From assembly GCA_016743945.1 (NCBI GenBank), contig JADGFI010000023.1:24090-88089 (forward strand): 64,000 nt of DNA, read 5' to 3'. Shown here piece by piece: positions 26,256 through 35,635 of the stretch (within the stretch, counting starts at the first letter, position 1; every line of letters starts with the position of its first letter). The stretch comes from Desulfobacteraceae bacterium. GTDB lineage: Bacteria > Desulfobacterota > Desulfobacteria > Desulfobacterales > Desulfobacteraceae. A program made the translations under genes and the position numbers. The notes under the pieces were generated by a model. The model saw nothing but the letters and a program-made list of their open reading frames with translations, searched no databases and was not told the origin of the DNA.

Positions 26256-27253
26256 TGGAAAATTTATGTGGCACAATGGTACGAATTATTTCCTATGCCG
26301 TAATCATGATCATATTCGGGTTTGCCAATGCCATCATCATGGGATATCTGGAGCGAAAACTGGCTGCCAGAATCCAACGCAGACCCGGTCCCATGGAAGT
26401 TGGCCCCCACGGCATTTACCAGCTGTTCGTGGATGGGATTAAAATCATCGGCAAGCAATTGATCGTCCCCAGGGATGTGGACGGGGTTCTTTTCAGGATT
26501 GCGCCGCTGCTTGCCTTTGCCCCGGTTGTTCTTCCCTTCATTGTGATTCCCTTCAGCCAGAAGCTTCAGGCAAGGGATTTCAACCTTGGCCTGCTCTTTA
26601 TTGTGACCATTGCTTCGATCAATGTGTTAACCATTGTCATAGCCGGATGGGCATCCAACAACAAATATTCCCTGTTTGGGGCCATGCGGTCGGTTGCCCA
26701 GAATATTTCCTTTGAAGTGCCCGTGCTCATCTCCATCCTGTGCATTGCCCTCATGACCCGCACCTACAGCATGCAGGGAATTGTAGAGGCCCAGGGAACC
26801 GTCTGGTTTATCCTGATACAGCCCGTGGCATTTATCATCTATTTTATTGCAGGGCTTGCCGAAACCAACCGGAACCCCTTTGATCTTCCCGAGGCAGAAA
26901 GTGAACTCACGGCAGGGTTTCACACCGAATACAGCGGATTCGGTTTTTCTCTTTTCGTAATTGCAGAATATGCCAACATGTTTCTGGTCTGTTCCATTGC
27001 AACGGTTCTTTTCCTGGGCGGATGGCACGGAATTCCCTTGCCATTCTTTGAATATACCGGGGCTGTCTGGTTTCTGGCAAAGGTGTATATTCTCATGGTG
27101 ATCATGGTCTGGATCCGGTGGACATTTCCCCGGGTTCGGTTTGACCAGCTCTTGAACTTTTCATGGAAATATCTGATTCCATTTTCCCTGGTAAACCTGT
27201 TGTTAACCGCCATTTGCATTAAATTATTCCCTCTTCTTAAGGAGATGATATGA
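26255..27253 (+). CDS. nuoH: Complex I subunit H
   Basis: 332 residues, eight membrane segments. Forms the quinone chamber and the link to the proton path: YLERKLAARIQRRPGPMEVGPHG, SLFGAMRSVAQNISFEVP, GLAETNRNPFDLPEAESELTAGFHTEYSG and WIRWTFPRVRFDQLL are all present. It follows nuoD with no nuoE, nuoF or nuoG between them. Confidence 0.96.
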   Translation: MENLCGTMVRIISYAVIMIIFGFANAIIMGYLERKLAARIQRRPGPMEVGPHGIYQLFVDGIKIIGKQLIVPRDVDGVLFRIAPLLAFAPVVLPFIVIPFSQKLQARDFNLGLLFIVTIASINVLTIVIAGWASNNKYSLFGAMRSVAQNISFEVPVLISILCIALMTRTYSMQGIVEAQGTVWFILIQPVAFIIYFIAGLAETNRNPFDLPEAESELTAGFHTEYSGFGFSLFVIAEYANMFLVCSIATVLFLGGWHGIPLPFFEYTGAVWFLAKVYILMVIMVWIRWTFPRVRFDQLLNFSWKYLIPFSLVNLLLTAICIKLFPLLKEMI

Positions 27254-27690
27254 ACGGCTATTTTCATGATCTCTACCGGGGGTCCAAAAGTCTGTTGAGC
27301 GGGATGCTCGTAACCTTAAAGGCAATTTTTCAACCCACGGTAACCGTTCAGTATCCCCGTGAAAAAATTGAGGTGACCCCCAACATCCGGGGGCATCTTA
27401 CCATGGTGCTTGATCCTGAAACCCATACCCACCGATGCATTGTTTGCAACCGGTGTGCCAAAGAATGTCCCTCATCTTGTATCGATCTTTCGGGGGTGAA
27501 AGAGGAAGGTGTCAAAGGAAGGGTGCTGAGTCGTTATGTCTATAATTATACCAGCTGCTCCTTGTGCGGAAATTGTGTGGATGTCTGCCCGACAAAAGCC
27601 ATTGAGTTTTCATGTGAGTATGAGCTGGCATCCTTTTCCAAGGAAGATTTTATTTTTGATTTATTAAAAGAGGTAAAAAAAAGCCAATGA
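27250..27690 (+). CDS. nuoI: Complex I subunit I (two 4Fe-4S clusters)
   Basis: 146 residues. Two ferredoxin motifs: CIVCNRCAKECPSSC and CSLCGNCVDVCPTKA. Because the NADH module is missing, this subunit is probably close to where the electron donor docks. Overlaps nuoH and nuoJ by four bases. Confidence 0.95.
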   Translation: MNGYFHDLYRGSKSLLSGMLVTLKAIFQPTVTVQYPREKIEVTPNIRGHLTMVLDPETHTHRCIVCNRCAKECPSSCIDLSGVKEEGVKGRVLSRYVYNYTSCSLCGNCVDVCPTKAIEFSCEYELASFSKEDFIFDLLKEVKKSQ

Positions 27691-28235
27691 GTTATCTTGT
27701 GCATTTGTCCGACATATTGTTTGTTTTATTTGTCGTGATAACCATTATGGGCGCTTATCTGGCCGTAAGAAGAAATATACTTCTCATGCACTCGATGCTG
27801 GGACTTGCGGTGTGCATGCTGGGAATTGCCGGGCTTTATTTTTTTCTGGGCTCCATGTTTCTGGCCATGATGCAGGTATTGATCTACGTTGGTGCCCTTT
27901 GTGTTGTGCTGGTATTTGGTATTATGATCTCCTATACACCCAGTGAAATCAACCGGCGACAGATTAAAGGAAAGCACATGCCTTTGGCCCTGACGGCCTG
28001 TGGTCTTTTGTCTGCACCCATGGGCGTTCTGATTTTTAATACCGACTGGAAGGTTTCCACTGTATTTCCAAACGGTGACATCGGGCCATTAGGTGAAATG
28101 CTCCTCTATAAATATTGTATGGCCTTTGAGCTGATATCCATCATTTTGTTAATTGGTATTGTGGGCTCGATTATTCTGGCCCGGGGCGGACATGTCACCG
28201 ATGATAAAGCCTCCGTATCCATGGACGAACACTAA
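27687..28235 (+). CDS. nuoJ: Complex I subunit J
   Basis: 182 residues with five membrane segments and the NuoJ core LGSMFLAMMQVLIYVGALCVVLVFGIM. Overlaps nuoI by ATGA. A 25-base gap separates it from nuoK. Confidence 0.93.
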   Translation: MSYLVHLSDILFVLFVVITIMGAYLAVRRNILLMHSMLGLAVCMLGIAGLYFFLGSMFLAMMQVLIYVGALCVVLVFGIMISYTPSEINRRQIKGKHMPLALTACGLLSAPMGVLIFNTDWKVSTVFPNGDIGPLGEMLLYKYCMAFELISIILLIGIVGSIILARGGHVTDDKASVSMDEH

Positions 28236-28260
28236 AGCGCAATTTAAAGGAATAATCTCC

Positions 28261-28575
28261 ATGTTAAATAACAACATCCATATCTATTTGCTCCTTTCCG
28301 TTTTTTTGTTTGCGGCCGGATGCTATGGGTTGATCCAGCGTCGATCCTTTATCAGAATGCTCATTGCGGTGGAGTTGATTCTGAACGGGGCCGGATTAAA
28401 TTTCATGGCTTTTTCACGGTTTACAGCGGCAGAGCCGAACACGGGAAGAGCATTTACCCTTTTTATAATGGGCCTGGCTGCAACCGAAGCCGCCATTATG
28501 GTGAGTGTCAGCCTGTCTGTTTATCGCAAATATTACACTGTCGATCCGGATGATGTAAAAGATTTGAAATTATAA
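28261..28575 (+). CDS. nuoK: Complex I subunit K
   Basis: 104 residues and three membrane segments. The two conserved Glu of the proton path are in AVELILNGAGLNF and ATEAAIMVSV. The ATG at 28261 (AAAGGAAT upstream) is chosen; a longer frame that begins inside nuoJ would add a hydrophilic N-terminus foreign to the family. Confidence 0.94.
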   Translation: MLNNNIHIYLLLSVFLFAAGCYGLIQRRSFIRMLIAVELILNGAGLNFMAFSRFTAAEPNTGRAFTLFIMGLAATEAAIMVSVSLSVYRKYYTVDPDDVKDLKL

Positions 28576-28585
28576 AGGAACCCCC

Positions 28586-30091
28586 ATGAATTTTGCATCT
28601 CTTGCCTTTGTTTCCCATCCGGTCCTGGTCCTCACTGTGATCCTGCCCTTTGCCGCAGCCCTTCTCAATCTGATCTCTTATAGAAGAGAGAATGTCCGGG
28701 AATTCTGGTCTTTTGCAGGAGCCGTTCTGACCTTTGGGTCGGTGATGCTGTTGGTGCCAAAGGTTTTGTCCGGCTCCATTTTGACCTATCATCTCACCCA
28801 GATTTTACCGGGCATCAACATTTCTTTCCGGGTGGACGGACTCAGCCTTTTGTTTGCCGGGACCTCCTCCTTTTTATGGATTTTGGCCGGGTTCTATTGT
28901 ATCGGCTATATGAGAGGGCTTTCCGAACATGCCCAGACCCGGTTTTATGTCTGTTATTCAGCCGCCGTGGGCGGTGCCATGGGCGCTGCCTTTGCAGGAA
29001 ACCTGTTCACCTTGTACCTGTTCTACGAGATTGTGTCCATTGTTACCTATCCCCTGGTGGCCCACCACCAGGACAAGGAAGGGTATGAAGGTGCAAAAAA
29101 ATATCTGATTTATCTGTTTTTCACCTCCAAGGCATTTTTGCTGCCGGCCATGGTGATTATTTATTTTACGGCCGGAACCCTGGAATTCACCGCTGCTGAT
29201 ATTGTCCAGGGAATTTTTAAAGGGGATGCCAGCCACCTGCTGGTGGCCATCTCCTATTTTCTGTGTTTGTTCGGGTTTGCCAAGGCCGGCATCATGCCCC
29301 TGCACAACTGGCTGCCCTCTGCCATGGTGGCGCCGACACCGGTCTCTGCCCTTCTCCATGCGGTGGTTGTGGTCAAGGTGGGGGTTTTCTCCATTGTCAG
29401 GGTCATGCTGTCCGTATTTGGAACGGCCCTGCTCTCAGAGTATGGCCTGGGGCTGGTCACCGCCTATATTGTTTCCTTTACCATCCTGGCCGCCTCGCTG
29501 CTCGCCCTGACCCAGACCAACCTGAAGGCAAGGCTTGCCTACTCGACCATCAGCCAGTTATCCTACATTGTTCTGGGGGTGGCCTTGCTGACCCCCTCGG
29601 GAATTACCGGCGGCCTGATCCATATTGCCAACCATGCCTTTTCAAAAATCACCCTGTTTTTTTGCGCCGGTGCTATTTTTGTGGCCACGGGCAAAAAGCA
29701 GATCGACGAGCTTAAAGGGACCGGGTATACCATGCCCATGACCATGGCCGCCTTTGGTATTGCCTCCCTTTCCATGATCGGCGTTCCCCTGTCCTGCGGA
29801 TTTGTGACCAAGTGGTTTCTGGCCGTGGGAACCATGGAGCTTAAAAACACGGGGCTTTTGATTGTGCTGCTGGCAAGTTCCCTTTTAAATGCCGGCTACT
29901 TTGTTCCGATTTTAATCAAGGCCTATTCCGGCCGCCGGCAGACACTTTCAGATCCCTTGTTCAAGAATCTTGAAACCTCCAAACTGGTGTTGTTCATGGT
30001 GCTGCCCATAATCGTGACCGCCTTTTTTTCCCTGGCCCTGGGAATATTCCCAGATCCCTTGCTAACCCTTATTCGTCTGGTGGTAAATTAA
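28586..30091 (+). CDS. MrpD/NuoL-type antiporter-like subunit (first)
   Basis: 501 residues with about fourteen membrane segments and the proton-conducting core: TM5 Glu in LYLFYEIVSIVTYP, TM7 Lys in FGFAKAGIMPLHNWLP, TM8 region PTPVSALLHAVVVVKVGVF, and SQLSYIVLG. It lacks the long C-terminal lateral helix of NuoL. It occupies the place where nuoL normally lies, but a second NuoL/MrpD-like gene follows, so this complex would have one more antiporter-like subunit than usual. It might conduct H+ or Na+; the sequence does not decide. Confidence 0.88.
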   Translation: MNFASLAFVSHPVLVLTVILPFAAALLNLISYRRENVREFWSFAGAVLTFGSVMLLVPKVLSGSILTYHLTQILPGINISFRVDGLSLLFAGTSSFLWILAGFYCIGYMRGLSEHAQTRFYVCYSAAVGGAMGAAFAGNLFTLYLFYEIVSIVTYPLVAHHQDKEGYEGAKKYLIYLFFTSKAFLLPAMVIIYFTAGTLEFTAADIVQGIFKGDASHLLVAISYFLCLFGFAKAGIMPLHNWLPSAMVAPTPVSALLHAVVVVKVGVFSIVRVMLSVFGTALLSEYGLGLVTAYIVSFTILAASLLALTQTNLKARLAYSTISQLSYIVLGVALLTPSGITGGLIHIANHAFSKITLFFCAGAIFVATGKKQIDELKGTGYTMPMTMAAFGIASLSMIGVPLSCGFVTKWFLAVGTMELKNTGLLIVLLASSLLNAGYFVPILIKAYSGRRQTLSDPLFKNLETSKLVLFMVLPIIVTAFFSLALGIFPDPLLTLIRLVVN

Positions 30092-30334
30092 ATGCACAGC
30101 TTATTGACCCGTTTACGCAACCATCCAATTTTGTTAAAATTTCTGCTGCTGGGCAGTGTTGCGGCTTCCCTGGTGTTTGATTGTTTTGCTGACCGGCACG
30201 GCGCCCATTTTTGGGGGGATCATATCCAAGGATTCTGGGCAGCCTTTGCCTTTGCCGGGTGTATCTTTATGATCGCCCTGTTCAAGGGGATCTACCATGT
30301 CTTCTTGATGAAGGATATTAACTATTATGATTGA
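30092..30334 (+). CDS. Small two-helix membrane protein within nuo operon
   Basis: 80 residues: hydrophobic stretches at about 17-32 and 47-70, with an acidic/His loop (DCFADRHGAHFWGD) between them. It starts directly after the stop of the preceding gene (TAA-ATG) and overlaps the next by eight bases, so it is translated in the operon. Not a recognised complex I subunit. It may be an accessory or linking subunit between the two antiporter-like proteins. Confidence 0.7.
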   Translation: MHSLLTRLRNHPILLKFLLLGSVAASLVFDCFADRHGAHFWGDHIQGFWAAFAFAGCIFMIALFKGIYHVFLMKDINYYD

Positions 30335-32120
30335 ACGTATTTTCATGCATCCTGCATCCTGGTTTATCCTGGCCGCTGTTTTGGCGCCGGTCCTGAAAAA
30401 GACCCGTCTGATCAAACCCATTTTTCTGGCAGTCCCCCTGGTCGCCCTAGGGGTGATCTACCAGTTTCCGGAAACAGGGATATTCGGCAGGATCACCTGG
30501 CTAGGATTTGATCTTGTCCTTGGCCGGGTGGATAAACTCAGTTTTATTTTTCTCCATGTTTTTGTAATCATGGCCTTCATCGGAACGCTCTATGGGCTTA
30601 AGGTGAAAGAGGCCGGTCAGAAAGCCGCCGGATTTCTCTATGTGGCAGGGGCTCTGGGCACCACCCTGGCCGGGGATTATCTCACGGTTTTTATTTTCTG
30701 GGAGCTCATGGCCTTTTCCTCTGTTTTTCTGGTCTGGTACAGCCCGAAACCCAAGGCAACAGGTGCCGGATTTCGTTACCTGCTGATCCACACCATTGGC
30801 GGGCTGATCCTGTTGGGGGGTATCCTGCTTCGCTACAAAACAACGGGGAACCTTTCCTTTGACCAATTGAATCCAAACACGGCCGGACTGGCCGAGTATC
30901 TGATCATGACCGGATTTTTACTCAACGCCGCTGTTCCCCCGCTCCATGCCTGGCTGGCAGACGCCTATCCCGAGGCCACCGTATCCGGGGCTGTTTTCAT
31001 GTGCGCCTTTACCACCAAAACGGCCGTTTATGTGCTTGCCCGGGCATTTCCCGGCTTTGACATTTTGATCATCCTGGGCGCGGTGATGACCCTGTACGGG
31101 GTATTTTATGCCGTCATTGAAAATGATGCCAGAAGAATCCTGGCCTATCACATCATCAGCCAGGTGGGGTACATGGTCTGTGCCGTGGGGATCGGGACAC
31201 AGATGGCCATTAACGGCGCCTGCGCCCATGCCTATGCCCATATCCTGTACAAGGCCCTGCTGTTCATGGGCGCCGGCGCCGTCCTCCAGATGACCGGCCG
31301 ATCCAAACTCAGCGAGCTGGGCGGACTTTACCGGTACATGCCCTGGGCTTTTTTCTTTACCATGATCGGCGGCATCTCTATTTCCGGCTTCCCCTTAACC
31401 TCGGGGTTTATTTCCAAATCAATGATCATTGCAGCGGCTGGAGAAAATCACCAGCCCGTGGTTATGCTGGTGCTTTCCCTGGCTGCCGTGGGAACCTTTC
31501 TTTCCGTTGGCATCAAACTGCCCTATTTTATCTGGTTCGGGCCTGACAAAACCTATGATCCTCCCCCCAGGGAAGCCGACTGGCACATGAACCTTGCCAT
31601 GGGTCTTGCCGCCTTTTTCTGTCTGTTTCTGGGAACGGGTCCGGGCTTTAAGGCCCTGTACTCCCTGTTGCCCTATGCGGTGGACTACCATCCCTATTCC
31701 GCCTATCATTTGTCGGAAACATTCCAGATTTTAGCCTGCACCGGATTGGGCTTTTATCTGTTCATCAAGCGCCTTCAGCCCAAGGACAAGATTGCCCTGG
31801 ACCTGGACGGATTTTACAGGAAGGCAACGCCCTTGTTTCTGGCCTTTGTGAAACGCTGGCTGGGAGGGGCTGACAGGATTTTAAACTCCGTGTATAAAAC
31901 CCTGGGCATCCGAATAACCAAGGCGTTGGCAAAGGGGTTTTCCCGGTTTGATGTCGACGGTATCGACTGGGCCGTTGACGGGTCAGCCAAATCGGTGTTG
32001 TCCTTTGGCGACCAGCTCAGGCATATCCAGACAGGAAAAATTCAGCACTATATCGGCGGTGCCGTCATTTTTCTGTTTGCCGTGATTATCCTGGCCATCA
32101 TGTTAAACACAGGAGCATAA
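30327..32120 (+). CDS. MrpD-like antiporter subunit with NuoL-type C-terminal arm
   Basis: 597 residues. TM5 Glu is kept (FIFWELMAFSSVFLVW), but the TM7 position that usually has Lys reads LLNAAVPPLHAWLADAYPE, with Asn. TM8 Lys is present in FTTKTAVYVL. After the fourteen-helix core, about 95 residues of amphipathic sequence lead to a last membrane helix through LRHIQTGKIQHYIGGAV, as in the lateral arm and anchor of NuoL. It probably takes the distal position of the membrane arm. It could be labelled nuoL by function, but the core is closer to MrpD. Confidence 0.85.
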   Translation: MIERIFMHPASWFILAAVLAPVLKKTRLIKPIFLAVPLVALGVIYQFPETGIFGRITWLGFDLVLGRVDKLSFIFLHVFVIMAFIGTLYGLKVKEAGQKAAGFLYVAGALGTTLAGDYLTVFIFWELMAFSSVFLVWYSPKPKATGAGFRYLLIHTIGGLILLGGILLRYKTTGNLSFDQLNPNTAGLAEYLIMTGFLLNAAVPPLHAWLADAYPEATVSGAVFMCAFTTKTAVYVLARAFPGFDILIILGAVMTLYGVFYAVIENDARRILAYHIISQVGYMVCAVGIGTQMAINGACAHAYAHILYKALLFMGAGAVLQMTGRSKLSELGGLYRYMPWAFFFTMIGGISISGFPLTSGFISKSMIIAAAGENHQPVVMLVLSLAAVGTFLSVGIKLPYFIWFGPDKTYDPPPREADWHMNLAMGLAAFFCLFLGTGPGFKALYSLLPYAVDYHPYSAYHLSETFQILACTGLGFYLFIKRLQPKDKIALDLDGFYRKATPLFLAFVKRWLGGADRILNSVYKTLGIRITKALAKGFSRFDVDGIDWAVDGSAKSVLSFGDQLRHIQTGKIQHYIGGAVIFLFAVIILAIMLNTGA

Positions 32121-32127
32121 AAATTCC

Positions 32128-33708
32128 ATGGCTTATCTGATTTATAACACACTCAACTATCCGATCATTTCTCTGGTTCTTGCGTTGCCCCTGGTGGGCG
32201 CCCTGGTGACCTTGACGGTTCCCGACAGCCAGGCAAAAACCGCCTCATTCCATAAGATCTGGGGGGTGGTTGTATCCGTTGCTACCGCCATTGTTGCCCT
32301 GCCGCTGTACACCCGGTTTGACAGTACAACCCATCTGTATCAGTTTGTTGAAAAAAGGGGATGGATTGATGCACTTCATCTTAATTATTGCGTGGGGGTG
32401 GACGGCATCAGCCTGCTTTTGGTCATGCTCACCGTATTCATCATGCCGGTGGTCCTCTTGTGTTCCTTTACCTATGTGGGCCAACGACATAAAGAGTTTG
32501 TCTTTTCTGTTCTTTTAATGGAAACCTTTATGGTGGGTGTTTTTGTCAGTCTTAACACCATTCTTTTCTTTATTTTCTGGGAAGCCATGCTCATCCCCAT
32601 GTATCTGCTCATTGCCGTCTGGGGAGGGGAGAGAAGAGATTATGCCGCCATTAAATTTTTTTTGTATACCTTGCTGGGAAGCGTCTTTCTCATTGTTGCC
32701 GTGGTCTCCATCTATATCAAAACCGGCACCTTTTTCATCCCGGCCATCATGGACCACCCCTTTGCCCTAGAATATCAGGTTCTGATTTTCCTTGCCTTTG
32801 CCCTTGCCTTTGCCATTAAAATTCCCATGTTCCCCCTTCACACCTGGCTGCCTGCCGCCCATGTTGAGGCCCCGGCCCCGGGCAGCGTTATCCTTGCAGC
32901 AGTGATGTTGAAAATGGGAGGGTACGGATTTTTACGTTTTTGTATGCCCATCACACCGGGCGCGTTCCATGTATTTGCCCCGGCGTTTATCGTAATTTCC
33001 GTCATCTCCATTATTGCCGGCGGGTACCTGGCCCTGGGCCAGACCGACCTGAAAAAACTGATTGCCTATTCCAGTGTGGGCCATATGGGCTTTGTGACCC
33101 TGGGCATTTTTGTGGGCTCTGCCATGGGACTGAAAGGCGCCATCCTGCAAATGATCAACCACGGCATTACCGCAGGTGCTCTTTTTGTCTGTGTGGGTCT
33201 TCTATACGAGAGAACCCATAGCCGGGAAATACAAGACAACAGCGCCCTGGGCCGGTCCATGCCTCTATTCCTCATTTTTTTTGTTGTTTTTTCCCTGTCT
33301 TCCTTCGGGTTTCCGGGAACCAATTCCTTTGTGGGCGAATTCATGATTTTAATTTCCGCCTTTCAGAAAAATATGGTCTTGGGGTTTTGCGTCATCCCGG
33401 GTGCCATTCTGGCGGCTGCCTATATGCTGCAATTGACCCAGAAAATGATCTGGGCCGATGATGACGGCCACGGCGTCGATGAATCCAGAAAAGGATGGGA
33501 CCTGAATGTGAGGGAAGGACTGACCCTGTCCTTTTTTGCTGTTTTTGTATTTTGGATCGGGCTTTATCCGACCCCGTTTCTCGCCGTTATGGAAGAAAGC
33601 GTGGCCCACCTGATCCACCAGTATCACCAGGGGATCGCACTTGAAACCCAGGGCGCAGCCCATGCTGTTTTGATCTCATTGAAAGCCCTTTTGGGGTCTT
33701 TGATTTAA
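32128..33708 (+). CDS. nuoM: Complex I subunit M
   Basis: 526 residues, about fourteen membrane segments. TM5 Glu in FFIFWEAMLIPMYLLIAVWGG, TM7 Lys in AIKIPMFPLHTWLPAAHVEAP, and TM8 region LAAVMLKMGGYGFLRF. These are the standard NuoM residues for proton transfer. It follows the NuoL-like gene by 7 bases. Confidence 0.95.
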   Translation: MAYLIYNTLNYPIISLVLALPLVGALVTLTVPDSQAKTASFHKIWGVVVSVATAIVALPLYTRFDSTTHLYQFVEKRGWIDALHLNYCVGVDGISLLLVMLTVFIMPVVLLCSFTYVGQRHKEFVFSVLLMETFMVGVFVSLNTILFFIFWEAMLIPMYLLIAVWGGERRDYAAIKFFLYTLLGSVFLIVAVVSIYIKTGTFFIPAIMDHPFALEYQVLIFLAFALAFAIKIPMFPLHTWLPAAHVEAPAPGSVILAAVMLKMGGYGFLRFCMPITPGAFHVFAPAFIVISVISIIAGGYLALGQTDLKKLIAYSSVGHMGFVTLGIFVGSAMGLKGAILQMINHGITAGALFVCVGLLYERTHSREIQDNSALGRSMPLFLIFFVVFSLSSFGFPGTNSFVGEFMILISAFQKNMVLGFCVIPGAILAAAYMLQLTQKMIWADDDGHGVDESRKGWDLNVREGLTLSFFAVFVFWIGLYPTPFLAVMEESVAHLIHQYHQGIALETQGAAHAVLISLKALLGSLI

Positions 33709-33734
33709 ATATTTTACCAATCAGGATGATATAT

Positions 33735-35162
33735 ATGCATTTTTTACCTGAATTTGTTTTGATTTTTATGGCACTTTTGTTTTTTTTCCTTTCATTGGGA
33801 AAATTGCCATCAAACACCCTTCGAAGGATTGCGCTTGCCGGCGCTATCATAGCAACGGCAGCCACCATGGCAGCCTTTAATGAAACCGGGGTCTATTTTT
33901 TCAATGCCTATAGTATCGAACCCTTTTCCCAGGTGTTTAAACTGGTCCTGTGTCTGGGATTTGCCTTTGTCATTGCCATGAGTCCCGGTCTTTTGGGGGT
34001 AAAAGAACGGCTGAATGCCGAATATTATTTTTTCCTGTTTTTAAGTATCTTCGGGCTGGTCCTGCTGGCCAGTGCAGCCGAATTTTTAACCCTGATTCTT
34101 TCATTTGAGATTGCTTCCTTTTCAGTGTACGTGATTATTCCCTTCCGCCGAAAGGGAAAAGGCTACCGCGGCCAGATGGAAGCAACCCTGAAATATATCA
34201 TGTTCGGCGCCCTTGCCACGGGGGTTACGCTTTACGGTGTCAGTTACGTTTACGGCCTCACCAATACCACTTATTTACACGAACTGGCCCAGATCGTTCC
34301 GGGTATGATCGTCCATGACCCTCTTCTGGTAGTCGGATTTACCCTGATTTTTTGCGGTATCTTTTTTAAACTGGCCTTGTTCCCCATGCATTTTTGGGCA
34401 CCCGATGTTTACCAGGGCGCCGCCAATGAGACCGCAACCTTCGTGGCCACCATGCCCAAGGTGGGAGCCACCTTGATGCTGTTACGCCTGATAACCCTTT
34501 TGGACCATGTGCCCAGTGTGCTCACCATCATTATTTCAATTCTGGCGGTATCGTCCATGACCATCGGCAACCTGTCCGCCCTTGTTCAAAAGGATATTAA
34601 ACGGCTGCTGGCCTATTCCAGTATTGCCCATGCCGGATATCTCATGGTGGGATTTGCCGCAGGCAACCACCAGGGGATGGTGGCTTCTGCCTATTATATA
34701 ACGGCCTACCTGTTTTTAAACATTACCTGTTTTTATGTGATTTACCACCTGGCCCCCCTGGGTAATAATATTGGATTTTCTGAAATCAGCGGACTCCACA
34801 AGCGGTCTCCTGTTCTTGCAGCCACCCTGGCCGTAGGGGCTGTGGGACTCGCCGGCCTCCCCCCGACAGCAGGCTTTATGGGCAAATTATTGGTTTTTCT
34901 GGCTGCCATTGATAAGGGCATGTATCCGTTGGTGATCTTTGCTGTCATCAATGCGGGAATTTCCGCCTATTTTTACCTGAAACTCATCCGGGCCGCCTAT
35001 ACCGATGAGGCAAAAAACGATTCCCCCATTGATATGAACCTTTTTTCAAAGTGTTTGGGGTGTGTCTTGATTGTGATCATACTAGGATTGGGAATTTTTC
35101 CCAGACCCGTTATTGCCTTGTTTGACCTGGCCATTGAAAATGCCATCCCGCTTTTTTTATAA
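33735..35162 (+). CDS. nuoN: Complex I subunit N
   Basis: 475 residues from the ATG at 33735, which has AGGAT at proper distance; an ATG 9 bases upstream would overlap that ribosome site. TM7 Lys in IFFKLALFPMHFWAPDVYQGA, then KVGATLMLLRL and LAYSSIAHAGYLMVG. Last gene of the operon. No U-run terminator follows. Confidence 0.94.
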   Translation: MHFLPEFVLIFMALLFFFLSLGKLPSNTLRRIALAGAIIATAATMAAFNETGVYFFNAYSIEPFSQVFKLVLCLGFAFVIAMSPGLLGVKERLNAEYYFFLFLSIFGLVLLASAAEFLTLILSFEIASFSVYVIIPFRRKGKGYRGQMEATLKYIMFGALATGVTLYGVSYVYGLTNTTYLHELAQIVPGMIVHDPLLVVGFTLIFCGIFFKLALFPMHFWAPDVYQGAANETATFVATMPKVGATLMLLRLITLLDHVPSVLTIIISILAVSSMTIGNLSALVQKDIKRLLAYSSIAHAGYLMVGFAAGNHQGMVASAYYITAYLFLNITCFYVIYHLAPLGNNIGFSEISGLHKRSPVLAATLAVGAVGLAGLPPTAGFMGKLLVFLAAIDKGMYPLVIFAVINAGISAYFYLKLIRAAYTDEAKNDSPIDMNLFSKCLGCVLIVIILGLGIFPRPVIALFDLAIENAIPLFL

Positions 35163-35202
35163 AATAACAAGATAGCCCTGCCAGAACCGGCTGGCTCACC
35201 TG

Positions 35203-35506
35203 AATAAAGTGCAACTACTTTTGTCTGTTTTCTTCGAAAAAAAACTCACTCTGATAGTATTGCCTTCGGCATCGGGATATCCCAAAATAAAGCAGGTATA
35301 ATTCATGAGCCCTTAGATCCGGTACTGGGGGCACTCTTTTCGATAAAATAAGAAATAATGATTTCAATGCGGGAGGATTCTGCACCCAGATTTTTTTTCA
35401 TGTCTTTGAGAACGGTGATCAAAGAGGATAAGGAAATCTGGGTCCTGACCGTATTTAAAATTTCAACAAAGGGCGAATAAATATCTGTTTGCCTCCCGGG
35501 AAGAAA
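35203..35506 (-). pseudogene. folE2 (GTP cyclohydrolase FolE2/MptA) remnant
   Basis: Minus-strand frame 35506-35303 reads SPFVEILNTV, then ITVLKDMKKNLGAESSRIEI and ISYFIEKSAPSTGSKG before a stop. It aligns with the FolE2 stretch THMSRFV...APVSGIRSLLDY. After a frameshift the next frame continues LMNYTCFILGYPDAEGNTI, matching the SLLDYDVSLTGE region that follows. The catalytic Cys/His region and the N-terminus are absent. The rest of 35163-35635 holds no gene I can support. Confidence 0.7.
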
Positions 35507-35635
35507 TGCTTTCCAGCCCTTGACACAATGCAGGTGCCGGTACTATAAAGCCAAGGCTGGCATCATTGCTGCCTGGTAATTATTTATTATTTGGAGGCTG
35601 ATTTATTTTTCTGATTTCATCAACACAATTTTGTT

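Noticed and set aside
28153..28260. N-terminal extension of nuoK into nuoJ
   Set aside because: The extension is hydrophilic and unlike NuoK; the ATG at 28261 has a ribosome site and gives the normal length.
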